This document shows, piece after piece, positions 46,750-58,800 of a stretch of 64,000 nt of DNA. The position numbers and the translations under genes were made by a program. The notes beneath the pieces were generated by a model. It saw only the letters and a list, made by a program, of their open reading frames with translations, ran no database searches and was not told where the DNA came from. This DNA comes from Seiridium cupressi. Its lineage: Eukaryota; Ascomycota; Sordariomycetes; Amphisphaeriales; Sporocadaceae. Location: positions 1 to 64,000 of the forward strand of contig JARVKI010000069.1 in assembly GCA_036674765.1 (NCBI GenBank), in the 5' to 3' direction. Within the stretch, counting starts at the first letter, position 1. Every line of letters starts with the position of its first letter.

Positions 46750-48265
46750 GCTCGGTAACTGAACGTGGGGGCAGGCAAGACTACGATCTCATTGCCCTGC
46801 AAAAGAGTATAGACGAACTAGATGTGTTGAGTCGGGGGTGTACAGCGCTACACTTTCTGGCCAAGTGCCTGGATTAGTCCTATAACCAGCCACTGTGATC
46901 AACCGGCGAGGAACTGTGCGTAATCGCGCCGCGTAGACAGGCTATGCGAAAGGTGCGGTCTGAAGAGACGGAATCAGATGCACGCTGGCGCTTCACAGGT
47001 CTATCGCCAACGGGGGGTAGAAGGAGATGGTCAGAACAGGTCGCGATGCCCAGCTTGCAGAGGAAGAATGAAATGAAAGGTATACCACAAGAGATATGAC
47101 CAGTGATTCCCCTGACGAAAAGAACGAGCAGGAGGATTGTTGGAGGTCTGCGAAGCGAGGCGACTATTATGCGGTCTATGTTTGTGGTAACGTGCGTCGC
47201 AGGTGTGCGAGGGAAGGCGATGCGCCCGCTGATTGGCCGTTGTTGCCCGAAGGTGTAAACACAGCTGGAGGTCCAGAAGCCGGTTTGCGATTTCCCCCGC
47301 TAATCTATTCGGTGCCGCTGTTGCCCGGTCAACAGAGCCACTTTGGGAGCTTGTGCACGGCCGCTACCCATAGTAGTGCTTGTCCACCCTGACAGCGCGC
47401 CCCAAAAATGTCCGGCATCATCTGGGGCCAGCAGAGCGGCAATCTAGCACAACAGAATGGTTTTGAAGTTTTGATCAAAAAGGCGGCGTGGTTACTTTCT
47501 GCAATTATCACGACTATGCAGTTGAAAAAACTCCTTGCCCTGCCGTCCTGAGCCGCCTCCAGCAGTCGAAAGCCAAAGTCAACAACATGCAGCCTCCCAG
47601 AAAAACCTTCCAAAAAAGCATTTGCATGAACCAACACGAGAGGCTCTCTACCTTACATATTCCACTATATGCTCCACAAAGCTGCAGTAAAAACAAGCGC
47701 CTGTCTGAGGCAGCTACTGCGCAACCAGCCTCCTACTGGACAACGTTCTGCATGGTGAGCCGCACGCCTGCAGCATATGTGTATCATCTAGCACTACATA
47801 CGGGTCCTTTTGCTGCTTGGTGCTGCTTGGATGATGCATTACATATATTTATAAATAGGCGCTTCCCCAAGAGCATCAATCGATTCGGACTCGGAGGAGC
47901 CGGAATTGCGGTCCATGATCGATCGCATTGCTTACGGCGTTGAGTCAAATCCACTTCATAGCAACAACCTTCCAAGATTCCCATCCCGCTAAACACTAAT
48001 GTAGGACGTGTGGGGGAAGATGGGATTTGTACGTGATCATACAGGATTCCCATCTGCTATCTACTGTTTTGTGTACGCCTACGTGCTTCTTCGATTACGC
48101 TATGTCCTTCTATCGGCCTCTAGCGTCCAAGGTTACCCTGACTTCCTTGGAGTAACCTACACTAGATTTCCTTGATCTACAAGTCACAAAGCTCCTCCCC
48201 AGAATGGAGCTAAGGCATTGTTGTTGGAATTCGGAAACGTAGCGGAGGGCCGGATTCACCATCTG

Positions 48266-48292
48266 AAAAAAAAAAAAAAAAAAAAAAAAAAA
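48266..48292. repeat. Poly-A tract, 27 nt
   Basis: Uninterrupted A run on the plus strand. It could be the tail of a retroposed copy or a simple homopolymer. No target-site duplication was recognised around it. Confidence 0.9.
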
Positions 48293-48814
48293 TGAGAGCT
48301 CGTTGACGTACATCTGCTACCTATTCTGCCTCCAATTCTAAGAATCCTTCCCATCCAAACAGCTTGGCAGCATTGATTGATCCACTTGGGCATAGTTCCA
48401 CTCGCGCCAGACAATCCAAAACATCCGTCGAGAACGTGGTTATCGGCAGATACTAGAGAGCAACTTGCAGTGCACTGGCGTCGTGATTCACATAGGGTCG
48501 CAACTTTCTTACAACGAGTACTCCATATTGCACCACTTGAACACGTAAGGTTGTTCTCTCCTAGGCTGATGCATTTGCTCGCAATGGACAATGACCAGGG
48601 TCTTTTCTAATCCAATTCTGTTGAGTTCTTTCAAGAGTAAAGCGCTAGCTCTCACGTACGTTTGTACCATCTATGACGAGTATATCCATTACGACAATGA
48701 CAAGTTACGTGACTAGGATGGTTGATATGAGAATAAGAGAAGGACTCGATGGTCATGTCCAGCGAATCTATGCAGGCGTAGACTCATTTAATATTGTTAG
48801 GCAAATCAATGCCC

Positions 48815-48837
48815 TTTTTTTTTTTTTTTTTTTTTTT
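48815..48837. repeat. Poly-T tract, 23 nt
   Basis: Uninterrupted T run, 522 bp beyond the poly-A tract, so the two form an inverted homopolymer pair. The sequences flanking the two runs do not resemble each other. Confidence 0.9.
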
Positions 48838-50044
48838 GGCAAGACCTCGACCATTGCCGTATTGTGATGATGTGGCTCCACAGAATTCACCGGTTGCTAT
48901 GTTGAAAGACGGCACGACTACTCTGGCGACTATGAATGTACCTGAGAAGCATTAGCTTACTCAAAGGAGATGCTTAGCAGAGAAGGCAACTGCGGAACCG
49001 AATTACGAAAGAGCATAATACTAGGCAGATTGCGTGTTGTTAATGTCATAAATGGCGGAGCTACGGATTATCTTTTTGGTCTATTTGGCGCACTGGGTGG
49101 GAAGTATGAACAGAAAACACAAATAAAGGGTAGAAACAACGTATTTGAATCATAGGTTGTGAGTTATTTGGCGATAAACTAACATTTGGGCCCAGGGGGG
49201 TATGAATGACTTCTTTGCAAGTCACTCCTTCCGACTTTGCCTGACCAATACAACGTAACCCGGGTTGTACCAAAGAAGACTCATGGAGCAAGTGTGAATA
49301 TTCACATGTACAACAAAACGACATAAGCTTGAACCTCCATTGGTCTAGCTGGCCAGGACGATTAAAGAAAACCCCCCATGGTTGGGTGTGTCAGTCCTGT
49401 TTCGTGGGAATCCCCTGGTCTTGAGCTCTTGTCTATAATACTTCTGGAAAATTCTCTTGGGCTGCCCCGTATTTATTATTTATTCGGTGCGGGTATTGGA
49501 CTCGAGACGCGTTCTTCTCGTCCTTTGTGTTTGAATTGGCTCTGAGGTTTCTTGCGCAGGTCAATACCGCGATGAAGCTATAAAGGCCATTGACTTTCAT
49601 TCCATTCTTTTATTGCCGAATACCCCTCAAATAGGGGATGGGCTTCAATGTTACTTGTATTTGCATCATAAACTGAAGATCTTCCGATCATGGGTAGACT
49701 GCTCCATATGCGGTGCCGTGTTTTCACTCGGCCGGCTTAGGACACATGCTAGAAGATTATCACAAGGCATAGTAACAAAGAACATAATCAAGTACTATTT
49801 GTATCAGAGCCAAATTCTGAATTGTCTTCCTATTAAGAGACAAGAACAATGCCAAACGACAACCGCAACGCCTATGGCTTCACTACAATGCCATTTTTAC
49901 CCCAAAAGAGATCACGAGATACAGACAAAAACCGCCCAGTCCCCGAGAACTTGACATCGAATACAGAATCCGCTGTCTCTGAGAGGCAGGAGGTGCCTCT
50001 CCGCAAACTTCCCTTTCGGTGAGATGGAAAATCGGTTGCCGGTC

Positions 50045-51709
50045 TTAGTCATCGGCATCGGCCATCTCCTGGTCCTCGTTCTCCACATCGCTCTCGCCAC
50101 TACCAGAGCCTGACGATTCGTGGTTCGAATCGTACTCCTCAGCCACGTCTGAGTCGGAATCAGCTCTGAAGTCCTCGTCCACACTCTCCTCATCCTCAGA
50201 AGCAGAACCTCTGTCGGCACGAGGGCCCACGACTTCATCCTCACTATCAGACATGGCCTCTTCACGTAGGGCTGCGGCCAGGAGATTGGCATCCTCATCG
50301 ATCTCATTCTTGACTCTCAAGCCCTTCAACTTGAAGAAGCCCTCGAGCGCCTTCAAGTCTTCACGGTTAATGTTACTGAAGGACGTCGCGCCTGCACCAT
50401 TCTTCATATGCACCGATATGTCGAATGTGGAAAGCGTTGATACAGCGCCTCCCACTCTACTAAATGTGATGCTGGCCGTCTGATCGTAGCTGATATAGGT
50501 GGCGGGCTTCGGAACGAACATGAAGGCCTTCTCAAGACAGTAGAGGAAACCTTCGCTGGCCTTGATGAAACACTTGATGCCCGTCTGTTGGCGGTGGGTC
50601 TGGAAGTCCTTTGCCGGAGACACGATTTTCTTGTTGGCCAAACCCTTGAAACAGTATGTGATGACCTGGTGAAGGGGTTGTTCGTAGTGCGACTGCAGCT
50701 TGTCCTTATAACTGGCCTCCAACTGCTCGTCGGTCAAGTTGAGGTCGATGGCCACCTCCTCGTCTTTCTTGCACTGCATGACCAAGAAGGGATAGCGGGT
50801 TTGACCCTGGCGCAGGGGAGGGTCGAGGCCAATACACAACATGCAATGTAGATCGTCAGGCTTGGGGAGAACCATGAACTTCTTGATGTGCTCGTACTGA
50901 ATCTTGTAGTCGTACGTCTTGCCACGTAGCCGGAAGGAAGTTTCGTACATGTCGATATCGAATCGTCCTCTGGGAGTGAGGTGAAGAACCTCAAGGAAGG
51001 TGGCAATGGCGTCGCCAGCGGTCTCGCCGATCTCGGCCTTCTCAATGAGAGTCTCGTAGAATAGTGTTGCAGCGTTCTTCTCTTCCTCACCCTCGGCATC
51101 GCTTCCGGCGTCTTCGCCCTCTGTTTCCTTGCGGGTTGTAACGCCCGGGATGTAGAAACGCATTTCTACTAACTGGTCTCCACCAGCACCCGACTTCTTG
51201 CCCTTGCCACGTGCGCCACCCAAGTGGCCGTTGGTTCCCGTGTCGGCCTCATCAGAAGCAGCGAACTCTATGGCGACCTCGTTTCGACCAGCCAAGTTGG
51301 TGTTGGAGATTTCCGAATAGGGGATCTCGAAGTCGGGTCGGTTCTGAACGTTGAAAACGAGCTCGGCCTTGGTGAACTCGGTCTTGCCCCAGTTCCAGCC
51401 TCTCAGCGCGTGTTCCTTTGTCTCGAGATTTATGCTGTACCAATTCTTGAAGACCTTGGTCAATCTTTGTAGGTCGTCCTCCTGGAAGCCATCCAGCTGA
51501 ATGACTTCGGATGATCGCTTCAGGATCTTGACTTCGTATCCCTTGGCTGCGCGGCTCCACTGGCCACTGGCGATGTCATTGCGCTCGAGGGTAAATGTGT
51601 TGCCGCCGCCTGACGGCTTCCACCCAAGACCGTTTTCGGAAAATCGACACTTGCCATTCTCTTTCGAGAGGTCAAGATAGATGTTATCGAAGCTCTCTCT
51701 GGTGGTCAT
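50045..51709 (-). CDS. POB3: FACT complex subunit Pob3 (SSRP1-like), 554 aa
   Basis: Histone chaperone subunit that pairs with Spt16 to handle H2A-H2B during transcription and replication; nuclear. Single exon. The N-terminal dimerisation PH-like domain (DNIYLDLSKENGKCRFSENG, GWKPSGGG, ending in GWNWGKTEF) is followed by the SSrecog domain (FDIDMYETSFRLRGKTYDYK, LPKPDDLHCMLCIGLDPPLR, GQTRYPFLVMQ). The Rtt106-like middle PH domain follows (LYCLEKAFMFVPKPATYISY and FDISVHMKNGA). The C-terminus, from about residue 480, is an Asp/Glu/Ser tail. There is no HMG box, as expected for fungal Pob3. The length matches yeast Pob3 closely. Confidence 0.97.
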   Translation of the reverse strand: MTTRESFDNIYLDLSKENGKCRFSENGLGWKPSGGGNTFTLERNDIASGQWSRAAKGYEVKILKRSSEVIQLDGFQEDDLQRLTKVFKNWYSINLETKEHALRGWNWGKTEFTKAELVFNVQNRPDFEIPYSEISNTNLAGRNEVAIEFAASDEADTGTNGHLGGARGKGKKSGAGGDQLVEMRFYIPGVTTRKETEGEDAGSDAEGEEEKNAATLFYETLIEKAEIGETAGDAIATFLEVLHLTPRGRFDIDMYETSFRLRGKTYDYKIQYEHIKKFMVLPKPDDLHCMLCIGLDPPLRQGQTRYPFLVMQCKKDEEVAIDLNLTDEQLEASYKDKLQSHYEQPLHQVITYCFKGLANKKIVSPAKDFQTHRQQTGIKCFIKASEGFLYCLEKAFMFVPKPATYISYDQTASITFSRVGGAVSTLSTFDISVHMKNGAGATSFSNINREDLKALEGFFKLKGLRVKNEIDEDANLLAAALREEAMSDSEDEVVGPRADRGSASEDEESVDEDFRADSDSDVAEEYDSNHESSGSGSGESDVENEDQEMADADD

Positions 51710-52799
51710 GATTAGTTGTGGCTGATGGATGGGGGTTGGTGGTGGGCTGTGTAGGACTGAGAGAGTTGATGCCTGTTAAATGTAAATGGTAACTCACATT
51801 GCTGACATGGCTACAATGTACTGGGAGGTGTAGATGTGTGTGGCAAGTGCTCATGCAGCAAGACCTGTGGGAACTTGCTCGCGAATGGCGGCTTTGTAGG
51901 CTGCACCAGCGCTGCTTTGATTTGGCTGAACAAGCAGGCGCGCCAAAACCCGATCTATGCCAATGGAGTAGAATCCTTGATGTGCTGGTGTGAGACTGAT
52001 GTTATTTGTTCAGCGCGCTGAGAGTCGTGTGGAAACGGTTGCAAGAAATGCCTTACACGCCAGCCTGAAAATGCGATCTGAAAAAGTTCAGACCCGCCGC
52101 CTCGCGACTGCCCGCCTCCTGGACGCGACTATCCAAGCTACCGTGTGCTGTTCTAGCTTTCGCGTTAATTGACGGCACGTGATGATAGTACTCAGGGATG
52201 GATACATGTAGCACCGGCGACAGAGCTATGGAGTCAGGGTCAGAGAGCTCCCCTGTCATGGCAGCTAAACCCCTAAATACATATCTCCACAGGAGGCGGG
52301 TATCCGCGATATGCTTCACCCAGCATGAATGTACACAAGTCCTGATCGTCAAGAGTGAAACATTGCTGAGCTGATAAAAGAATTGGGAGTTTCTTTATAT
52401 TACCTATCAACTTGTGATTCAAACACGACGCCATATAATAATAACAAAAACCACTCGCCGCTAACAGGCTTGAAGTCGCCTGAAGCCAGTCCAACTCCCT
52501 AGGGAGGCTAGACCCTCAGCAATATTAGCCATTACCCCACTAGGTTGCCAGCCAGGCCTAACCTGCCAACCGCAACCTGCTTCCGAATTGGCTACTGAGA
52601 AAGCGAGAGGCGCAGCTCAACCATCCAAGTTTCAGGGTTGCGTACCATAATTTAGGGAAACGTCAGTTCTGGAAAGCTGCTGTGCTATACTGACCACCAC
52701 TGCTTTCGCCAGTTCCCTGGGCGTCTGGCTGTGTCATTCCTACCATCGTTACTCTTAGTTTATCCTTTTTAGTATCGAACCCCCAGCTGGACAGCAATC
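51710..52799. promoter_or_regulatory. Divergent upstream stretch between POB3 and CRN1
   Basis: 1.09 kb between the two start codons must carry both promoters. No supported ORF. I recognised no specific element. Confidence 0.5.
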
Positions 52800-55001
52800 A
52801 TGGCCGGCCGATTCGTGAGGGCATCCAAGTACCGTATGTCACCCACCACGAGCAGCATGGCTGCCCAGCCGAGCTCATGACGGCGACCCTAACTTGCTCC
52901 CAGGCCACGTCTTTGGCAAGTCGTCCAAGAAGGAGGCTTGCTACGACAACATTCGCATCAGCCGCAATGCCTGGGACACGAATCTCGTCAAGGTCAGAGA
53001 ACCCCCGCCAGAGATGCGATGCGATGCGATGCGATGCGATACGCCGCGATACGCCATCAGCCATAGTCACTGACACCCGCGTCGCCTAGGCCAATCCCGA
53101 GTATATTTCAGTCAACTGGGAAGCTAGTGGTGGAGGTGCCTTCGCCGTCATCCCCTTGAACGAGAAGGGCAAGCTTCCTGACGTGATCCCTCTATTTCGT
53201 GGGCATACCTCAGCCGTCCTCGATACCGATTGGTGCGCACGCGACCACGCCCTTTGCATATATGGATACAATCTCTAATCTTCCTCAAGGAACCCATTCA
53301 ACGATCGCATCATTGCCTCGGCTTCCGATGATGGTAAGGTCATGATCTGGGAAGTCCCCAGGGGCTTCAGCTTGTTCACCGACGCCGAGGAGCCCTCCGA
53401 CGTGTCTCCTGTCGCAAAGTTTACCGGCCACTCGCGAAAAGTTGGACAGGTGCTCTTCAACCCCGCCGCCGAGAATATCCTGGCCTCGGCCTCGGGCGAC
53501 CTGACCATCAAGCTGTGGGATGTCGGAACCGGCCAATCTGCGCTGTCCATGAAGCACCCCGACATTGTCCAGTCCTTATCTTGGAACGCTGCTGGTACAA
53601 TGATGGCTACGACCTCGAGGGACAAGAAATTGCGTGTATGGGATGTGCGACAGGAGCGGCCTGCATCCGAGCACCAAGGCCATGAAGGTGCCAAGAACAG
53701 CAGAGCAGTATGGCTCGGCGAACAGAACCGAATCGCGACTACAGGTTTCTCGAGGATGAGCGATCGTCAGTTAGCCTTGTGGGAGCCCGGAAATACCTCG
53801 CCTATCGGGGGCTTCACCACTCTTGATAGCATCTCTGGTGTCTGCATGCCTTTCTGGGGTATGTTCTACGGTTTTCGAAAGGACCGACAAAGATGCTAAC
53901 TACTGCGCAGATGACAGTTGCCACTGTTTGTATTTAGCTGGAAAGGGGTAAGCTTTTCTTTGCCTTTCCATTTCTTCTACTCGTGCTTACAGTATGCTAG
54001 TGACGGAAATATCCGCTACTTTGAATATGAGAACGACAAATTTGAGTTCTTGTCCGAATACAAGTCCGCCGAGCCCCAAAGAGGCATTGCTTTCTTGCCC
54101 AAGCGTGGAGTGAATGTAGGCGGCTACCCAGCTTCAAGCAGAGGGCCTACGAGCATACATGCTAACACGTTTCAAGGTCCACGAGAACGAAGTCATGAGA
54201 GCCTTCAAGACAGTGAACGACACTTACATTGAGCCTATCTCGTTCACTGTCCCCCGCCGGGCTGAGACATTCCAATCGGACATCTACCCTCCTGCTACCG
54301 GCGCAAAGCCCGGTCTAAACGCCCAGGATTGGCTTTCCGGCAAGACGGCCCTCCCTGCCAAGATTGACTTTGAGAGCATCTACGAGGGTAACGCGCCTGT
54401 TGAGGTTGCTGCGGATTATAAGCCCCCAGCTGCCGCTCCTGCTCCGGCGCCAGTCTCCAAGCCAGCCCCCAAGAAGGACCCTGAACCCTTGCCAGCCGCA
54501 GCACGATCGCCCCCACCGACCCTCACGGACCAAAAGCAGTCCATGGCTGCGTTGGCTACCAAATTTGAGGATGATGAAGAGGAAGAAGACGACGATGAAT
54601 CGGAGTTTGAAGAGGTTTCGAGACCTGTACAACGGAGTTCAATGCCATCCAGCGCGCAGCCTGCGGCTGTTCAGCCTACCAAGACCTCCACCGCTCCACC
54701 ACCCAAAGCTTCGTTACCCATCAAATCGCCAACTTACACCAATACTCCTGCTGCTGCTGCGCCGACACCATCCGCTACCGTCCCTGCCAGTGGTCCTTCA
54801 AGCGGCTTAGTGGAGTCTAGTCTGGACCAGATCAAGCAGCTCCTGGAGACACAGACCAAGATGATTGCCTCGCAAGGCCAGCAGATCTCACACTTGACCT
54901 CCGAAGTAGAAAGCCTGAAGAAGCGGGTAGGTTCCGGCTCGCAGGATCAAAGCGAGCGCATCAGACAATTGGAGCTGGAACTTGAGGCCCTGAGATCTTA
55001 G
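52800..55001 (+). CDS. CRN1: Coronin, actin-binding WD40 protein, 603 aa
   Basis: Binds F-actin and tunes Arp2/3 activity at cortical patches. Seven exons: 52800-52833, 52904-52992, 53090-53232, 53290-53858, 53911-53947, 54001-54115 and 54177-55001. The N-terminal signature MAGRFVRASKYR|HVFGK and the seven-bladed propeller (NPFNDRIIASASDDGKVMIW, LASASGDLTIKLWD, TTSRDKKLRVWD, DGNIRYFEYE) are followed by the coronin-specific extension (QSDIYPPATG, LSGKTALPAKI). A Pro/Ala linker with an acidic patch (DDEEEEDDDESEFEEV) precedes a C-terminal coiled coil (about residues 545-603, SSLDQIKQLLETQTKMI...). Exon 5 is only 37 nt. The exon 6 acceptor at 53999-54000 is chosen because it restores AGKG|DGNIRY; an earlier AG would break the frame. 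Intron 2 carries a GATGC repeat. Confidence 0.96.
53013..53040. repeat. GATGC pentanucleotide repeat inside a CRN1 intron
   Basis: Five perfect GATGC units plus GAT, located in the second intron of coronin (52993-53089), followed by degenerate CGATACGCC copies. The repeat makes this 97-nt intron the longest in the gene. Confidence 0.85.
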
Positions 55002-55829
55002 GTAGGATGTGTCCAGAATTCCGTCAGGAGCGTTTTTGGTGCCGCAATATAGGCGGCTTTAGGATGATAGGATACCGAGAAACGGAGGTAGTCGTCAATC
55101 GGTGACATAGCGAGTGATGATCAATGATTCTGACGATGAGGTAGTCTTTCTGTGTACTTTAGACCAGTCTGAGAAAAGGAGCCCAAAAGTTGGAAGCATG
55201 TCAGCGTGAAACAATCAAGACTCCGACGCTCTTCGAATCACAAGCGACTTGATGGTCTCACAGGTACCTGGGACCAATCAACTTAAACGACAAGCACTCA
55301 TGCTGAACGCCTATGTTGATGGTCGTTTATCGTTAACTACGTGCGCGTCGTGTAGTTGGGGAAACAACGGTTGCACTTTGTCTTATGCATATATGGATGG
55401 GAAAGAGGGAACCTGATGTTTTCGAATGCTGGCAACGATGATTTTGTGCTCGGTCTACTTGTGTGCAACTCTATGAAGTGATGCTAAATGAGGAAAGATG
55501 ACACCTATCAGTAACACAAGCATTCTTTGTTCATAAATCAAGCTATTGGCCTGAAAAAAGATGGTATATTATCACATTCGGAACAAGTTCACATCAAAAG
55601 CACAACAGACTCGAGCTTCAAGGAAATGCGAATGTGGGAATCTGAGGTTTTGAACAAAAAGAATTTGAATCTATATTTTTCTCAGCCACACTCGTAGACG
55701 TGGTAATGACCGTAGTGGTATCATGATGCACTAGTTTTACAGCCGTTTCTAGCCCAAGCCCTTGCATATCTGTCCGACCTTCTATCCCGAGTCTAGGACG
55801 ATGAATGACAATAAAAAGAGCACAACTTC
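55002..55829. other. Tail-to-tail stretch between CRN1 and the H+-ATPase
   Basis: Convergent 3' regions of 828 bp. No ORF with a domain. A weak C/D-snoRNA-like box pattern near 55113-55172 was considered and rejected for lack of a terminal stem. Confidence 0.5.
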
Positions 55830-58800
55830 TTATTCCTCCTCCTCGACAACCTGCTTCTGCGCGACGTAGTACCTCTCGCCGCCCTTCTCATCCCTCTCGT
55901 GCTCGAGGGCAACCTTGCTCAAGTGCGTCAGGATGTTCTCCATCATGGTATCCTGGGCACTTCTCTTCTTGCGGCCCAGGTTGTCGAGCGTCGACCAGCC
56001 CGAGAGCATGTAGTAAATGATACCAATGACGATGACGACAGCAATGGAGTAGATCCAGATCACAACGATGGTCACAATGTCGGTGGCACCGTTCTCGGAC
56101 AGCTTGCTAGACACAGAGGCAGCGGTCTCGAGGCCCTCAGTGGGGCCGCCGCCGCTGAACCAACCAAAGAGCGCGAAGAGAGAAGCCAGAATGTCAACGC
56201 CGAAGATTGCACCTACGAGCTGCCAGGCTGGCGTAGTCTCGAAGCCACGGGTAACGAAGATGAGCCAGTTCTCCGTCAATGCGACCTGGAGGAAGAGAAT
56301 TTCCTGGATACCGCCGTAGTTTTGAATGACACCGCCATCGGGGAGCCAGAGGGTGCCGCGGAGGATCCAGGTCCCCATAGCTAGCAAAACACCAAGCACA
56401 ACGGAGATGATCCAGATTTTGGGTAGCTGCCATTCGACGGGGCGCTTCTCGTAATGCGCATTATCGTAGGCAACAGCGATGGTAGCTAGATCGGCGAAAA
56501 GGGCAATAAAGACGATCAGATCGGCTCGGATGGTCTCGTTGATAATAACCATGGAGGTGACGAGGTAGATCTCAAGATGTAGACACAAAGCAATGCGGTA
56601 CTGGATATATGCCTTCATGCGCTGGAAGATCTGGCGCGAAATCTTGATGGCGGAAACGATGGTGCTCAGACCTGGAGCAAGGAATACGATGTCGGCGGCT
56701 GCCTGGGCAGCTTCTGTGGCACCCTCAACAGCGATACCACAATCGGACTTCTTCAGAGAGGGGGCGTCGTTCACACCATCTCCGGTCATGGCTGTCAAAT
56801 GGCCGCGCTGTTGGAGCATTTCAACGACTTGGTACTTGTGCTCAGGGAATACTTCGGCGAAGCCGTCAGCCCTTTCGCATAGGTCTTAACATTTATTAGT
56901 AAAGTTCACCTTCAAGTCGACGCTTCGACTTCGCTCATGTCATAGGGATGCTTACCGTGAATCGATGTTCCAACCATATCAGAATGTAGTAGCTTGTCCG
57001 AGTTGTAGACCTTGGTACCAAGAGCCACTACATGCAAGTATTAGTAGTGCTGGCAACGAAAGAGAGTGCTTTGAAAACTTACACATGCGGCAGGTTTCCT
57101 TAGCAATGGCAATAGCATCGCCAGTCAACATCTTGACCTGAAGACCAAGAGCCTGTGCTTCTGCAATTGTCTGTGCGGTATCCGAACGGGGCGGGTCAAA
57201 GAGAGAGATCATGCCCAGCATCTCCCAGGGGCCGTTCTCTTCTTGGACAGCGACGGCAAGTGAGCGGAAACCACGGCGGGCGAATTCGGAAGCTTTCGCA
57301 CGGAAGAGTGCAGACTGCTCCTCGGTACAGTTGGTCAGAGCAAGGACAGCCTTGGGTGCACCCTTGGCACAAGTATAACGGACACCCTGGTGAGTGCAAA
57401 TTGAGGTGATACGCTTGGAGACGGGGTCGAATGGGGTGAACTTCTCAGTCTTCCAGCCCTCACTGATGAGTTCCTTAGCCTTGGGATAGCGCTTGAGAGT
57501 CAAGACGGTGATTTTATCGATGGGATCAAGGTGCTTGATGTTGTGGGACGAGGCGAGGGCGGCGACAGCCATCATCCAGTTGATGTCAACGCCCTCCATA
57601 ACGAATGGCTCCCGAACAGATAGCTGATTTGCAGTGAGCGTCCCTGTCTTGTCAGAGCACAGAATATCCACACCAGCGAGCGACTCGATGGCGGTAAGCT
57701 TCTGGACAATGGCTTTCTCCTTGGCGAGATAGGCAGCACCGACAGCGAGAGTTGTGGTTGTGACAACTGGTAAACCGACTGGTACACCGATGATCAAAAG
57801 AATCAGAGCATAGTGGAGCAGAGTTCGGGAGCTCTCTTGCGGGAGAGCAATGCGAAGGTTGCGATAGAAACCACCAATCCAGGCAATCAGGATCCATAGA
57901 ACGACGAGAACCAACAGGGTCGTGCCGATCGAGTTCATGATAGCCTTGAAATGGCCGCTATCCTTGGCGCCTTGAACGAGCGATGCAGTCTTGCCTACGA
58001 ACGAAGCCTGAGCGCCCGAAGAGACGATACAATAGGCCTTGCCACGCTTGCAACCAGTGGTGTAGTAGACAGTGTCGGTCATGTACTTTTCGACAGCAAG
58101 TGATTCACCAGTCATGGCAGACTGATCGACGGCAACGATGGCATGACCGATGTGAGGAGTACCCTCCTCATCTTCTTCTTCGAATTTCTCCCGGCGTGGA
58201 GAAGTGACATCTTGGGCGTTGAGTTCAGCATTGTACTGAGCTTGTCCGTGAGAACCAGAGTCGTAATCGCAGATCAGCCGAGCATCAGCAGCAACGACAT
58301 GGCCTTCTTCGATAATAAGCTAGGTTGGTTAGGATATATTACATGGCCCACAGGGGGGTGTGGGAAGAGACTTACAATATCACCAGGAACAAGCTCTCTA
58401 GCTAGAATGTCCATCTCTTGACCGTTACGGACGACACGCGCCTTCATAGCGATGTCACCCTTGAGACTGGCGACGACATCGGCAGCTTGCTTTTCTTGGT
58501 ACCAACCAACAATGGCATTAAGCATCAGGATGCCAATGATGATACCGGCATCGAGCCAATCCTGGAGGCCGAGAGCGAGAATGACAGCAACTTCCATGAC
58601 TAGTGATGCTGGGTTAGACACAACTTTGTTTCCGAGCACAAGGGTGACATACCGTATAGAACAGGACCTCGGAAGAAACCGATGAACTTGAGCAACATGT
58701 TTTCTTTCTCAGTGGACAGCTCGTTCCAGCCAGTGAACTTGCGTCTTCGCTCCACCTCCATATCGTTGAGACCATCCCGAATGTCTGTGTTTAGCCAATC

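Larger units (their letters stand above)
46750..50044. other. 3.3-kb gene-free stretch with long A and T runs
   Basis: Upstream of BUD4 and downstream of POB3. Frames at 47096-47392, 47488-47943 and 48256-48591 show no domain and mostly begin without ATG. Poly-A and poly-T tracts lie at 48266-48292 and 48815-48837. No transposon protein was recognised. Confidence 0.5.

Noticed and set aside
47488..47943. 151-codon frame in the BUD4-POB3 gap
   Set aside because: Begins with GTG, no domain, no splice context.
55113..55172. C/D-box snoRNA-like pattern (AGTGATGA, internal CTGA and GATGAG, final CTGA) after CRN1
   Set aside because: No terminal stem pairs the two ends, and the boxes are short enough to occur by chance.
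56870..56884. Acceptor at GCGAAAG for the last H+-ATPase intron
   Set aside because: Breaks the frame; the upstream TTAAG acceptor after a TACTAAT branch site keeps it and adds DLCER before ADGFAEV.
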